DNA of 64,000 nt from Bhargavaea beijingensis (GCF_900101985.1 NZ_FNAR01000010.1:1-64000), one strand, 5' to 3'; counted from the first letter of the stretch, positions 34,494 to 43,929 are shown. The notes: generated by a model from the letters alone, not told the origin. Numbers and translations: made by a program.

Positions 34494-37310
34494 ATGTCAA
34501 ACAATTTTGCTGCTCCCGGTTCGCCTTGGGGTTCCTTCTCCGGGCCGAACCTGGGGTATGTGATGGAGCAGTATGATCTGTTCCAGAACGATCCGGACCA
34601 GGTCGACCCAGAATTAGCGGAACTTTTCAGGAGTTTCGGTGCACCGGTATTGTCGGATTCCGTTACCGGCACAGCTGAAGCGCCTGCAGGCACTTCCCCG
34701 GCACAGTTCGGCAAAATCGTTGCAGCGGCACAGCTGGCGGATTCCATCCGCCAAAACGGCCATCTTGCGGCGAACATTTTCCCGCTGAAGGACCGCGAAC
34801 TGGACAATTCCAGGATTGTCCCGTCCGCTTACGGGCTTACTGAAGCGGACCTCGTATCGATGCCGGCTTCGATTTTCTTCCATGAACAGGTTCCGGAAGG
34901 GGTATCGAACGGCCTTGATGCAATCAATCATCTGACGCGCATCTACACAGGCAAGGCGGCTTATGAGTTCACACAGGTCATCAACCCGGAAGAGCGCAAA
35001 TGGCTGCGTTCTTACATCGAGTCGGGCAAAGTTCGGCCGGGGCTGGATGATAGCCAGCGCCGCGAACTGCTCGACCGCCTGACGAAGATCGAAGGCTTCG
35101 AGAAATTCATCCACCGCACATTCGTCGGAGCAAAACGCTTCTCCATCGAAGGCCTCGATTCGCTTGTGGTCCTGATGGATGAGCTTGTCCGCAGTGCCCA
35201 TGAGGAAAAGATGAAGGAAGTTCTCATCGGCATGGCTCACCGCGGCCGGCTTAACGTTCTGACCCACGTGCTCAACAAGCCATATGAGATCATGCTTGCC
35301 CAATTTGCGGGCCTCGAGGAAGAGCCGTTCATTCCAGAAGACGGTTCCCTCGAACTGACACATGGCTGGTTCGGCGATGTGAAATACCATATGGGCGCCA
35401 CTTACACGGCTCCTGACGGCCTGAAGGTCAAATTGGCCTACAACCCGTCGCACCTTGAGGTGGTCAACCCTGTCGTCACCGGCCAGACTCGTGCTGCCCA
35501 GGAAGATACTGGCCATCCGGGCCTTCCGGAACAAAATGAAAAAGACGCTTTTGCCATTCTTGTGCACGGTGATGCAGCATTTGCAGGCCAGGGCATCAAT
35601 ATGGAAACCATGAACTACAGCCGCACAAGCGGATTCAAGACCGGAGGTTCCATCCATGTGATCGCGAACAACAGGATCGGATTCACGACGGAATTCTATG
35701 ATTCCCGTTCGACCCGCTATGCCTCGGATCCTGCCAAAGGGTACGAAGTTCCGGTCATCCACGTCAACGCGGATGATCCCGAGATGGTCATCGCCATCGC
35801 CCGCTTCGCGTTCGAATACCGCAACAAGTTCGGCAAGGACATCCTGCTCGACCTCGTCGGCTATCGCCGTTACGGCCACAACGAAATGGATGAGCCGCTT
35901 GTGACGAATCCGGTCATGTACCACAAGGTCCACCAGCATCCGACAGTCCGTGAACTGTACGGCCAGGAGCTGACTGAAAAGGGGATCGTGAAGCCGGAAG
36001 AAGTCGAGAAGTTCGACGCTGAAACATTCGCCATGCTTCAGGAGTCTTACGACAAGGTAAAAGAGACATCCGCAAAAGAGATGGCGGACAACAGCACGCC
36101 TGAAACCATCATGGCCGGCTATCCGGGCGTGGAAACAGGTGTGTCCGAAGATCGTCTCCGCAAGATGAACGAAGAGCTTCTGAACTACCCTGAAGACTTC
36201 CGTGTCTTCAAGAAGCTTTCCCGCATCCTGAAGCGCCGTGAAGAGCCGTTTAACGGCAAGGGCAAGATTGATTGGGCGCATGCGGAGACACTGGCATTCG
36301 GTTCGATTCTGCAGGACGGACATCCGATCCGCCTGACAGGACAGGACTCCCAGCGCGGCACGTTTGCGCATCGCCACCTTGTTCTTCATGATGAACAAGA
36401 CGGCAGGGAACTTGTGCCGCTCCACCATATCAGTGACGCCAACGCCTCGTTCGCGGTCTACAACAGCCCGCTGAGCGAAGCATCGATTGTCGCATATGAG
36501 TTCGGTTACACGCTTGAGAACAAGAATGCGCTCGTCCTCTGGGAAGCCCAGTACGGCGACTTTGCCAACATGGCACAGATGATCTTTGACCAGTTCATCT
36601 CTTCCAGCGCTTCGAAGTGGGGGCAGACGTCCGGGCTTGTCATGCTTCTTCCGCACGGTTATGAAGGACAGGGGCCGGAGCACTCCAGTGCCCGCCTTGA
36701 GCGTTTCCTCCAGCTTGCAGGGGAAAACAACTGGACAGTCGCAAACCTGTCGAGTGCCGCGAACTACTTCCATATCCTTCGCCGCCAGGCGCAGCATCTA
36801 GGCGAAGACATCATCCGTCCGCTTGTCATCACGTCACCGAAGTCTCTTCTCCGCCACCCGCTGGTCGGCGCTGATGTAGAAGACCTGACGTCCGGCAAGT
36901 TCCAGACAGTCATCGAACAGCCGGGTCTCGGAAATGATCCTGAAAAGGTTGAGCGCATCGCCTTTGCCAGCGGCAAGATGGCGATCGACCTTGCCGAGCA
37001 GGTCAAGGAAGGCGAAGGCTACGAATGGCTTCACATTATCCGCGTCGAGCAGCTGTACCCGTTCCCGTCTGAGCGGATTGCAGAAATCATCGAGCGCTAC
37101 CCGAATGTGAAGGAATTCGTCTGGGTACAGGAAGAGCCGAAAAATATGGGTTCGTGGTCGTTTGCAGAACCGTTCGTACGGGAACTTGCAGGGGAGAAGC
37201 CGGTGCGCTACTGCGGCCGGATCCGCCGTTCGAGCCCGTCGGAAGGCGACGGAAAGTCCCACAAGATTGAACAGGACCGCATCATCAATGAAGCACTGAG
37301 CAAATCCTAA
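34494..37310 (+). CDS. odhA: 2-oxoglutarate dehydrogenase E1 component
   Basis: OdhA (938 residues) is the thiamine-diphosphate-dependent E1 subunit that decarboxylates 2-oxoglutarate in the TCA cycle. It has the E1o N-terminal peptide, then GMAHRGRLNVL, YNPSHLEVVNPVV, a GDAAFAGQG thiamine-binding motif and IANNRIGFTT. The C-terminal transketolase part contains GYEGQGPEHSSARLERFLQ and VWVQEEPKNMG. The ATG at 34494 follows GGAGGG. The 265-base gap upstream holds the murG terminator and an imperfect hairpin (ATGCCGT/ACGGCAT near 34392-34425). odhB follows after 30 bases. Confidence 0.97.
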   Translation: MSNNFAAPGSPWGSFSGPNLGYVMEQYDLFQNDPDQVDPELAELFRSFGAPVLSDSVTGTAEAPAGTSPAQFGKIVAAAQLADSIRQNGHLAANIFPLKDRELDNSRIVPSAYGLTEADLVSMPASIFFHEQVPEGVSNGLDAINHLTRIYTGKAAYEFTQVINPEERKWLRSYIESGKVRPGLDDSQRRELLDRLTKIEGFEKFIHRTFVGAKRFSIEGLDSLVVLMDELVRSAHEEKMKEVLIGMAHRGRLNVLTHVLNKPYEIMLAQFAGLEEEPFIPEDGSLELTHGWFGDVKYHMGATYTAPDGLKVKLAYNPSHLEVVNPVVTGQTRAAQEDTGHPGLPEQNEKDAFAILVHGDAAFAGQGINMETMNYSRTSGFKTGGSIHVIANNRIGFTTEFYDSRSTRYASDPAKGYEVPVIHVNADDPEMVIAIARFAFEYRNKFGKDILLDLVGYRRYGHNEMDEPLVTNPVMYHKVHQHPTVRELYGQELTEKGIVKPEEVEKFDAETFAMLQESYDKVKETSAKEMADNSTPETIMAGYPGVETGVSEDRLRKMNEELLNYPEDFRVFKKLSRILKRREEPFNGKGKIDWAHAETLAFGSILQDGHPIRLTGQDSQRGTFAHRHLVLHDEQDGRELVPLHHISDANASFAVYNSPLSEASIVAYEFGYTLENKNALVLWEAQYGDFANMAQMIFDQFISSSASKWGQTSGLVMLLPHGYEGQGPEHSSARLERFLQLAGENNWTVANLSSAANYFHILRRQAQHLGEDIIRPLVITSPKSLLRHPLVGADVEDLTSGKFQTVIEQPGLGNDPEKVERIAFASGKMAIDLAEQVKEGEGYEWLHIIRVEQLYPFPSERIAEIIERYPNVKEFVWVQEEPKNMGSWSFAEPFVRELAGEKPVRYCGRIRRSSPSEGDGKSHKIEQDRIINEALSKS

Positions 37311-37340
37311 GGTTTGCATGATCATAAGGAGGAATCCACC

Positions 37341-38600
37341 TTGGCAGAAATCAAAGTGCCTGAACTTGCAGAATCCATCACGGAAGGAACGGTCGCCCAG
37401 TGGCTGAAACAGCCGGGCGAACAAGTAGAAAAAGGCGAATTCATCGTCGAACTCGAGACTGACAAAGTCAACGTCGAAGTCATCTCCGAAGAAGCGGGCG
37501 TAGTCCAGGAACTGCTCGCAGAAGAAGGCGACACAGTGGAAGTCGGACAGGTTATTGCCATCGTAGGCGAAGGTTCCGGCGCAGCCGCAGCTCCGGCTGA
37601 AAAGCCTGCAGCGGAAGCGGCACCTGCTCCTGAAGCGAAAAAAGAAGAGCAGCAGGCGGCACCTGCTGCCTCCGTGGAAGCAAGCGAAGAAGCCGGCGCC
37701 GGCGACCGTACGATCGCCAGCCCCGCAGCGCGCAAGCTTGCCCGCGAAAAAGGCATCGACCTCGCTTCCATCACACCGGTTGATCCGATGGGCCGTGTAC
37801 GCGTCCAGGACGTCGAAGCGGCAGCTGCTGCGCCTAAGCAAGCGCCACAGCAACAGGCTGCCAAACCTGCGGCACCGGCCGTTTCCTCAGATGAAGAATC
37901 CGGCCGCGTAACACGCGAGAAAATGTCGCGCCGCCGCCAGACCATCGCAAAGCGTCTTCTGGAAGTTCGCCAGAACACAGCGATGCTCACTACTTTCAAC
38001 GAAATCGACATGACAAACGTCATGGAACTGCGCAAGCGCAAAAAAGACGAGTTCGAGAAGAAGTTCGGTGCACGCCTCGGCTTCATGTCCTTCTTCACGA
38101 AAGCGGTCGTTGCGGCTCTTAAACAGTACCCTTACGTGAACTCCGAGCTTGACGGCAATGACCTCCTGCTCAAGAACTACTATGATGTAGGGATTGCGGT
38201 ATCCACGGAAGAAGGCCTTGTCGTACCGGTTGTGCGTGACGCAGACCGCAAGAACTTTGCCGAGATCGAGAAAGACATCGCCGACCTCGCGACAAAGGCC
38301 CGCGACAAGAAGCTTGCACTGTCCGACCTTTCCGGAGGTTCGTTCACGATCACAAACGGCGGCGTATTCGGGTCGCTCTTCTCCACACCGATTCTGAACG
38401 GCACGCAGGTCGGGATTCTCGGCATGCACACCATCCAGAAGCGCCCTGTGGCAGTCGGCGACAACGTCGAAATCCGCCCGATGATGTTTGTTGCGCTTTC
38501 GTATGACCACCGAGTCATCGACGGCAAAGACTCCGTCGGCTTCCTGAAGACTGTCAAGGAAATGATCGAGAATCCGGAAGACCTTCTCCTCGGTTCCTGA
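37341..38600 (+). CDS. odhB: Dihydrolipoyl succinyltransferase (E2)
   Basis: OdhB (419 residues) is the E2 core of the 2-oxoglutarate dehydrogenase complex. The lipoyl domain has Lys42 in ETDKVNV. An Ala/Pro/Glu-rich linker, a peripheral-subunit-binding domain (about 130-165; [18 protein letters not shown]) and the catalytic domain follow, the last with H390 and D394 in SYDHRVIDG. The start is TTG 37341 after AAGGAGGAA with good spacing; the frame also begins upstream at ATG 37314, but without a ribosome site. The E3 subunit is not in the window. Confidence 0.97.
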   Translation: MAEIKVPELAESITEGTVAQWLKQPGEQVEKGEFIVELETDKVNVEVISEEAGVVQELLAEEGDTVEVGQVIAIVGEGSGAAAAPAEKPAAEAAPAPEAKKEEQQAAPAASVEASEEAGAGDRTIASPAARKLAREKGIDLASITPVDPMGRVRVQDVEAAAAAPKQAPQQQAAKPAAPAVSSDEESGRVTREKMSRRRQTIAKRLLEVRQNTAMLTTFNEIDMTNVMELRKRKKDEFEKKFGARLGFMSFFTKAVVAALKQYPYVNSELDGNDLLLKNYYDVGIAVSTEEGLVVPVVRDADRKNFAEIEKDIADLATKARDKKLALSDLSGGSFTITNGGVFGSLFSTPILNGTQVGILGMHTIQKRPVAVGDNVEIRPMMFVALSYDHRVIDGKDSVGFLKTVKEMIENPEDLLLGS

Positions 38601-38613
38601 TCTGCAATACGAT

Positions 38614-38645
38614 GAAAAACGCCTCTTAATGGGGCGTTTTTTGTT
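38614..38645 (+). terminator. Terminator of odhAB
   Basis: AAAACGCC and GGGCGTTTT with a short loop are followed by TTTTTTG. Confidence 0.9.
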
Positions 38646-38698
38646 TGGGGTTTGCGGAGTCGTCAAGGGGGACGGGGCTTTTCATTTGCTGTTGCGGT

Positions 38699-38861
38699 TT
38701 CGTCATTCGCCTGTTTGGATTCGTCATTCATCCCGGCGGTTTCCGCATTCCGGCAGATCATTTCGTCATTGGGGCATCCGCTTGGGACGAATGACGAAAT
38801 TGCGGTCGTGAATACTGAAACCGGAGCCATGAATGACGAGACTTTTCCCGTGAATGACGAA
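38699..38861. repeat. 21-bp-periodic mirrored array, copy A (4+4 units)
   Basis: The 9-mer TTCGTCATT stands at 38699, 38720 and 38762, with a degenerate TTCCGCATT at 38741: four units spaced exactly 21 bp. Its reverse complement AATGACGAA stands at 38790 and 38853, with AATGACGAG at 38832 and a degenerate AATACTGAA at 38811: again four units spaced 21 bp. The whole forms a mirrored array around a 19-bp centre. A weaker unit (CTTTTCATT) may lie at 38678. It sits in the 350-base gap between the odhAB terminator and the DUF6501 promoter. No ribosome site makes it look coding, although one frame gives a heptad NDET-like peptide on either strand. Confidence 0.92.
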
Positions 38862-38937
38862 ACCCGCACACCAGATAAAACACTCACCCCGCAAACTATG
38901 CCCACTCCACTTTACACAATACGCTCCACCTGTATCA

Positions 38938-38967
38938 TTGAAATCAGGGATCCCTTTTGTCTATAAT
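38938..38967 (+). promoter_or_regulatory. Promoter of the DUF6501 gene
   Basis: TTGAAA (38938-38943) and a perfect TATAAT (38962-38967) are separated by 18 bases, 29 bases before the start codon. Confidence 0.7.
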
Positions 38968-38995
38968 GGAACCATGTTAAAGGAGGCGGCAGCCG

Positions 38996-39193
38996 ATGGA
39001 TTTTAGGCAGTGGAAAGACGCGCCGGCGATCCGCACAGTGACGTGCAAGCATACGGACGCGGAAAAGTACTTAGTGTCGAATGTGCTGACACCGGGCAAG
39101 GAATACGAAGTGAAAAACGAGACCGATGAATTCATTTTTGTCGTGGACAACACGGGCAAAGTCGGCGGTTTCTATAAAACGTATTTTGAATGA
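38996..39193 (+). CDS. DUF6501-family small protein
   Basis: This 65-residue protein is typical of a small conserved Bacillales family (DUF6501): W-K-D-AP-x-I-R-T-V-T-C-K-H-T near the start, LTPGKEYEVKNETDEFIFVVDNTGKV in the middle and a C-terminal FYKTYF. It looks like a compact beta-rich domain. The function is unknown. AAAGGAGGCGG precedes the ATG. It has its own promoter and terminator. Confidence 0.85.
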   Translation: MDFRQWKDAPAIRTVTCKHTDAEKYLVSNVLTPGKEYEVKNETDEFIFVVDNTGKVGGFYKTYFE

Positions 39194-39198
39194 TCCGG

Positions 39199-39229
39199 AG
39201 GCCCGGCGGGAAAACCGCCGGGCCTTTTG
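39199..39229 (+). terminator. Terminator of the DUF6501 gene
   Basis: GGCCCGGCGG and CCGCCGGGCC form a perfect 10-bp stem followed by TTTT. It lies only 18 bases before the next start codon. Confidence 0.85.
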
Positions 39230-39246
39230 CTGAGGGAGGACTGTTT

Positions 39247-40110
39247 ATGCTGGCGATTATCGAAGAAGAGCGGAAGGAACGAAATGGCCGGACGTATCCC
39301 GCCGAGGAGGCGGCACTGATCGGCCAGGGGGGATATGTGACACCGGATGATCACCTATGGGAGGATGTGCTGACGGCGGTGGTCATCCGCCGTCCCGTCC
39401 TCCTGAAGGGCCCTTCAGGCTCTGGAAAAACGAAGTTTGCCGAATCGGTCTCGGCGTTTTTCAACCAGCCGATGCATCAGATCAACTGTTCGGTCGACCT
39501 TGACGCCGAATCATTGATCGGGTTCAAAACAATCATCCGGCAGGACGGGGATACGGTGATCGATTTCGTCGACGGGCCGGTCGTGAAGGCGATGAAAGAA
39601 GGCCATATCCTTTATATTGATGAAATCAACATGGCGAAGCCGGAAACCCTTCCGATTCTCCACAGTGTGCTGGACTATCGGAGGATGCTGACGAATCCGT
39701 TTACCGGCGAGGTCATCCACGCCCATCCCGATTTTACCGTCATTGCCGCGATCAACGAGGGATATGTCGGGACGGTTCCGATGAATGAAGCGCTGAAAAA
39801 CCGGTTCATCGCTTTCCAGGTTCCTTATCTCGGCCAGGAACAATCGAAGGCGCTCTTGGAACGAGAGTTCCCCGATGCTCCCCGCACGCTTATCATGACC
39901 ATGCTGAACATCTCGGAGGATCTGAAAAACCAGGCGAAAAACGGACTTTTGGCCGATGAAGCCGCGTCCATCAGAAGCCTGATCGATGCCACGGAACTGG
40001 CACTTCATATGGGGCCTGAACGGGCTGTTCGTTATGCAATCGCGGAAAAGCTCGAAGATCCGGGAGAACGGCAACTTGTTATGGATCTTGCTGCCACATG
40101 GATCCGGTGA
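39247..40110 (+). CDS. yojN: MoxR/NorQ-type AAA+ ATPase YojN
   Basis: This 287-residue protein is a MoxR-family AAA+ ATPase of the NorQ/CbbQ branch. Walker A G55PSGSGKT62, Walker B ILYIDEINMAKPE and the sensor region FTVIAAINEGYVGTVPMNEALKNRF are clear. Such ATPases work with a VWA-domain partner to activate metalloenzymes; that partner is the next gene. GGGAGGA precedes ATG 39247. The frame is open from 39190 but the upstream part crosses a terminator hairpin. No nitric-oxide reductase or other obvious client gene is nearby. Confidence 0.92.
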   Translation: MLAIIEEERKERNGRTYPAEEAALIGQGGYVTPDDHLWEDVLTAVVIRRPVLLKGPSGSGKTKFAESVSAFFNQPMHQINCSVDLDAESLIGFKTIIRQDGDTVIDFVDGPVVKAMKEGHILYIDEINMAKPETLPILHSVLDYRRMLTNPFTGEVIHAHPDFTVIAAINEGYVGTVPMNEALKNRFIAFQVPYLGQEQSKALLEREFPDAPRTLIMTMLNISEDLKNQAKNGLLADEAASIRSLIDATELALHMGPERAVRYAIAEKLEDPGERQLVMDLAATWIR

Positions 40111-40116
40111 TGCCTG

Positions 40117-42015
40117 ATGACATCCATTAACCGGTTTATCGATTTTAATGACGAACTGATCGATGCAGGGGAGAGGCTGAGGCTGGAGCGCCTTGCACGA
40201 GCACTTACCGGTGTGGCGGACCTCGGGCTGACCGAAAGGCAGCATATCGAATTCCGTCCTGCCTACAATGAGCTGGCGATGAGCGTGTTTTGGAGGCATC
40301 GGGACCCAGTAGTAACCGAACTGGGCAGGCTGTCGGACCTTTATCTGCTTGCGGCAGGATTCTGGTCCCGGTTCGACTTGGCTGTCTGGGGGGAGTATCG
40401 TGCAGCAACGGAAACGAATCCGCTCCGGGAATTTCTCCGGTCGGCCGTCCTGTTGTTCGAAGAGCTCCGCATCACGGACGAGGTCATCGCCGAACGGTCC
40501 GGCACGGCGGAAGCGTTCACGCTCAGAAGGCAGCTTTACGGAGAGTTTCATAAAGGCCAGCAGCCGGTCAACCTAAGCCGGGGATTCCGTGCGGATGCGC
40601 TGTTCAATCACCTCTATGCTGTCATTCACGGAATGCCGGATGACTATGCTTCATCCGAAGAGGAGCTGGCCGGTCTCGTGGAACCTGTGCTTTTCCACGT
40701 GTTCGATGCCCGATCGACGGCGGACTCGGTCCGTGTGGCAGAGCGTTTGGCTCCGTTGCTGTACGGACGCCTGGACAGAGACCTCCATCACACTTATTAC
40801 GCGGTAGGAGATGGGCTCACAGGCCCGAAATCCGACTTTCATTACCATAGAGGAACCAGAGACCGGGAAAAAGGGGAATCTGGCAAGAAAGATTCGGTCG
40901 GGGAGCTGTTCTCGACCTGGCATGCTGCCAACCGGTCGGAGAAAGGCATGCACCTTAACTATGAGCTTGAACACGGACGGATTGGAGAGGGCGATGGGGC
41001 GGGTGCCAGGGAAGGCCGTGAAGGAACGGAAGCGACATCATCCGAGCGGGGCCGGTCATCCGCAGACGAGCGCACAGGCGTTGCACGTGAGGCGGGAAGC
41101 GAGGCGATTTCGGCCGAATCCGGCTCCTGGAAAAAAGCAGAAGGGTTCGGTACGGCAAATGAATCAGTCGTTTATAGGGAGATGCTTGCCGAGGCTGACA
41201 ACAGCACTGAAGCCCTCGAACGGATCCTTAAATGGCGGGAAGAATCCGTCCCGCATGTACGCGCAATCGTCAAAGAAATGCAGAAACGGATCGAGAGGAA
41301 AAAGGAAGAGAGAAGGGAAGGGCTGCCGAAGGGGCGCCTGTCCAAAAATCCGGTTTCGGTTCTCCTTACCGAACGTCCGCGACCGTTCTACCGGAAGCAG
41401 AGCCCGTCCAAGCGGCTGGATGCAGCGTTCGGTCTTTTGGTGGACGGCTCGGGGTCGATGGCGGACAAACTGGACGAGACGAAAAAAGCTGTCCTTCTCT
41501 TTCACGACATTCTCCGTTCGATGGACACGGCGCATGGCATAGCGGTCTACCAGGAAGATTCCGCGGCAGCGACCAAAACGCGCCAGCCGAATACTTTCCG
41601 GTGGCTGCACCGGTTCCAGGATAACGGCAAGGATGACGGGAAAAGGATCCTGCAGCTGGAGGCGGGTGATGACAACAGGGACGGTTTCGCTGTCCGCTGG
41701 ATGACCCGAAGATTACTTCAGCGTCCGGAGGCACACCGGTTCCTGCTGGTGTTCTCGGACGGTGAGCCTTCTGCGTTCGGATATGGCCAGAACGGGATCG
41801 TCGATACGGCAGAAGCCGTCCGGGAGGCGGAAAAGCAGGGGATTACGGTCATTCATCTGTTTCTGTCCTCGGCACCGGCAACTGCGCGCCAGCAAGAGCT
41901 GTTCAGGATGATGTTCGGCAACCGGTCGGTGTCGGCTGAATCGATCGACCGTTTTTCCGACGAAACGTTGCGCATTCTCCGAAAACTGCTGGTGCTCGCT
42001 ACCGGAAATATGTAG
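40117..42015 (+). CDS. yojO: VWA-domain protein YojO (NorD-like)
   Basis: This 632-residue protein is the VWA partner of YojN. The N-terminal 240 residues are helical. A highly charged, low-complexity Gly/Glu/Arg/Ser segment (about 245-350) forms a linker. The C-terminal VWA domain begins near 437 with an intact metal-ion-dependent adhesion site D443-G-S-G-S447, and later FSDGEPSAFGY. The start lies six bases after yojN, so the pair forms one operon. The molecular client is unknown. Confidence 0.9.
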   Translation: MTSINRFIDFNDELIDAGERLRLERLARALTGVADLGLTERQHIEFRPAYNELAMSVFWRHRDPVVTELGRLSDLYLLAAGFWSRFDLAVWGEYRAATETNPLREFLRSAVLLFEELRITDEVIAERSGTAEAFTLRRQLYGEFHKGQQPVNLSRGFRADALFNHLYAVIHGMPDDYASSEEELAGLVEPVLFHVFDARSTADSVRVAERLAPLLYGRLDRDLHHTYYAVGDGLTGPKSDFHYHRGTRDREKGESGKKDSVGELFSTWHAANRSEKGMHLNYELEHGRIGEGDGAGAREGREGTEATSSERGRSSADERTGVAREAGSEAISAESGSWKKAEGFGTANESVVYREMLAEADNSTEALERILKWREESVPHVRAIVKEMQKRIERKKEERREGLPKGRLSKNPVSVLLTERPRPFYRKQSPSKRLDAAFGLLVDGSGSMADKLDETKKAVLLFHDILRSMDTAHGIAVYQEDSAAATKTRQPNTFRWLHRFQDNGKDDGKRILQLEAGDDNRDGFAVRWMTRRLLQRPEAHRFLLVFSDGEPSAFGYGQNGIVDTAEAVREAEKQGITVIHLFLSSAPATARQQELFRMMFGNRSVSAESIDRFSDETLRILRKLLVLATGNM

Positions 42016-42024
42016 GATAAACAG

Positions 42025-42052
42025 AAAAACCGTCCTCATTGAGGACGGTTTT
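42025..42052. terminator. Bidirectional terminator between yojO and telA
   Basis: AAAACCGTCCTC and GAGGACGGTTTT pair perfectly around a short loop. The stop codon of the minus-strand TelA gene lies within the stem. Confidence 0.9.
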
Positions 42053-43238
42053 CCGCTTTTTCCGAAACTGCGATCAGGCGTTGCTTGAGTTCTTCTTCCA
42101 TTCTGGCAATCTCGATTTCTGCGGCTTTCCGCTTAGCGCGTCCGTCCGCCTGGATGGCCAATGTCTCCTCGATGGTGGAGATCAGGTTTTCCTGGGTTTT
42201 CTTGAGCGTGTCTACTTCCACGATGCCTCGCTCGTTTTCCTTGGCAGTTTCGATGCTGTTCATCTTAAGCATCTCGGAGTTTCTGAGAAGAAGCTCGTTT
42301 GTCGTCTCTGTGACCGCCCGCTGGGACTCGACCGCTTTACGCTGGCGATTGAGGGTCAGGGCGATGGCGATCTGGTTTTTCCATAGAGGGATCGAGGTCA
42401 TGATCGACGACTGGATCTTTTCGGCCAGCGTCTGGTTCGTCTGTTGGATCATCCGGATTTGTGGAGCGCTTTGAATCGTGATCTGGCGGGACAGCTGCAA
42501 GTCGTAGATGCGCTTTTCAAGCCGATCGACAAACTGAGCCATGTCGTTGACTTCCTGGATCGCCATCTGGTCATTTGTCTCCTCGGCTTTTCTTCTCATT
42601 GCCGGAATGATTTCATTGGCGATTTCATCCCGCTTGAGTTCTGCCGCAGCAATATAAACGTTAAGCGCCTGGAAATAGGCCTTGTTCTGGTCGTACAGCT
42701 GGTCAAGCATATGGACATCCTCGATGAGTCCGCGCTTGGCATGCTCAAGCTGGACGCCGATGCGGTCAATCTGGGTGCTCAGCTTCTGATACTTCGTCAT
42801 CAGCTCCTGAACGGATTTTTGCACCCGTCCGAACCATTTTCGGATGCCTGTTTTTTTCTCAACAGATAAGTCTTCCGGATCGATTTCGTTCAGCTTTCCC
42901 ATCAGGTCTTTCAGGACATCGCCGACAGGGCCGATGTCTTTGGACTGGACGTGGTCGAGCATCTTATGGGAGAACGTCGAAAGCTGGCTTTGCGCATTAG
43001 CGCCGTAGGTGAGGATCGCTTCATAATCTCCTGCGGGAATCTGTTTGGCGAGATCCCGTGCTTTTTGCTGCTCTTCCTCACTGAGGCGTTCCATCAGCTT
43101 GACGCCCGGCTTGGCAGGTGCCTGATTTGCCATCTCATCCGGGAGAAGGGCGGTCTGGGGCTTCAGATCGAACGGATTGTCGAGAAGGTCGTCCATCGTC
43201 AGGTCAGCCGTTTCACGGGCGGGTTTGTTGTCTGTCAT
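42036..43238 (-). CDS. yaaN: TelA/YaaN-family toxic-anion resistance protein
   Basis: This 400-residue cytoplasmic protein is almost all helical and belongs to the TelA (tellurite resistance) family. Conserved blocks are LTYGANAQSQLSTFSHKMLD, KYQKLSTQIDRIGVQLEHAK, LDQLYDQNKAYFQALNVYI and SAPQIRMIQQTNQTLAEKIQSSI. The exact role is unsettled; the family is linked to resistance to tellurite and cell-envelope agents. It overlaps the end of xpaC by 26 bases and is coupled to it, as yaaN is in B. subtilis. AAGGAGA precedes its ATG. Confidence 0.92.
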   Translation of the reverse strand: MTDNKPARETADLTMDDLLDNPFDLKPQTALLPDEMANQAPAKPGVKLMERLSEEEQQKARDLAKQIPAGDYEAILTYGANAQSQLSTFSHKMLDHVQSKDIGPVGDVLKDLMGKLNEIDPEDLSVEKKTGIRKWFGRVQKSVQELMTKYQKLSTQIDRIGVQLEHAKRGLIEDVHMLDQLYDQNKAYFQALNVYIAAAELKRDEIANEIIPAMRRKAEETNDQMAIQEVNDMAQFVDRLEKRIYDLQLSRQITIQSAPQIRMIQQTNQTLAEKIQSSIMTSIPLWKNQIAIALTLNRQRKAVESQRAVTETTNELLLRNSEMLKMNSIETAKENERGIVEVDTLKKTQENLISTIEETLAIQADGRAKRKAAEIEIARMEEELKQRLIAVSEKAENRPQ

Positions 43239-43929
43239 CAGTGTCGTCTCCTTTCAGCGGCGCTTCTTCGGGCTGTTCCAGCTGTTTTTGCTCTTGCCGT
43301 TCAAGCTGCCTTTTTTCCTTACCCGTCAGGACATCCGCATAGTCCAGTTCGAACCTCAATGTTTCCAGGTCCGTGGCAAGCGCGCGTTTGACGTCTTTGC
43401 GGATTTCCACGTTCAGGTCTTTCAGGGTTTCCCGTGTGTCTTCAAGTGCTTGTTTCATTTCATCGTCTTTTGCCGGCTGGTTTGCCAGGAGCGCATACTT
43501 GGATGACAGCTCGACCGCGGAGTCGAGGTGGGCATAAAAGAATTTCTCGACATTATAGAACTTTTTCGGGTTTTGCTGGACTATCCCGATGATCCGCTTG
43601 GACAGCTTATTCAAGTCGTTCAGCTGGCGGAATGCCTGTACAGAACGGATGCTGCCGTAATGGGTATTCAGCTGCCGCAGTTTGGCTTTTGCCTGTCCCA
43701 GCTGGTGGACGATATGTTTATATTCGGACCTAGTCATTCCGAGCTGTTTCACCGTTGAGCCGATCTGAACCTGCCTGATCCCAAAATCGCCCGCAAGGTA
43801 GATGGCGATGAGCAGGCCGGTGGCGGGAACGAACCCCATGCCGGCACCCAACAGGAAATACAGCCAAGATCCGAAACTGACCGGCAGCATGATCGCATGC
43901 CGCGTCAAAAATTGCTGGAATGTATTCAT
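43213..43929 (-). CDS. xpaC: XpaC-family protein
   Basis: This 238-residue protein has two hydrophobic segments near the N terminus (about 14-50), which probably anchor it in the membrane, and a helical cytoplasmic part containing QLGMTRSEYKHIV and KFFYAHLDSAVEL. It is a member of the XpaC family, first named for hydrolysis of an indolyl phosphate dye; its real function is unknown. AGGAGG precedes the ATG. It forms an operon with the TelA gene. Confidence 0.88.
   Translation of the reverse strand: MNTFQQFLTRHAIMLPVSFGSWLYFLLGAGMGFVPATGLLIAIYLAGDFGIRQVQIGSTVKQLGMTRSEYKHIVHQLGQAKAKLRQLNTHYGSIRSVQAFRQLNDLNKLSKRIIGIVQQNPKKFYNVEKFFYAHLDSAVELSSKYALLANQPAKDDEMKQALEDTRETLKDLNVEIRKDVKRALATDLETLRFELDYADVLTGKEKRQLERQEQKQLEQPEEAPLKGDDTDDRQQTRP

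Noticed and set aside
34614-36797. A 727-codon open frame antisense to odhA, and similar long antisense frames over citB, aconitase and SbcC
   Set aside because: Long antisense frames are expected opposite GC-rich genes with biased third positions; the + strand encodes full-length conserved enzymes there.
38790-38863. A heptad peptide NDEIAVV-NTETGAM-NDETFPV-NDETR from the 21-bp array
   Set aside because: Because 21 is a multiple of three, any frame gives heptads. There is no start with a ribosome site, the same peptide arises on the other strand, and the changes between units are not concentrated at third positions.
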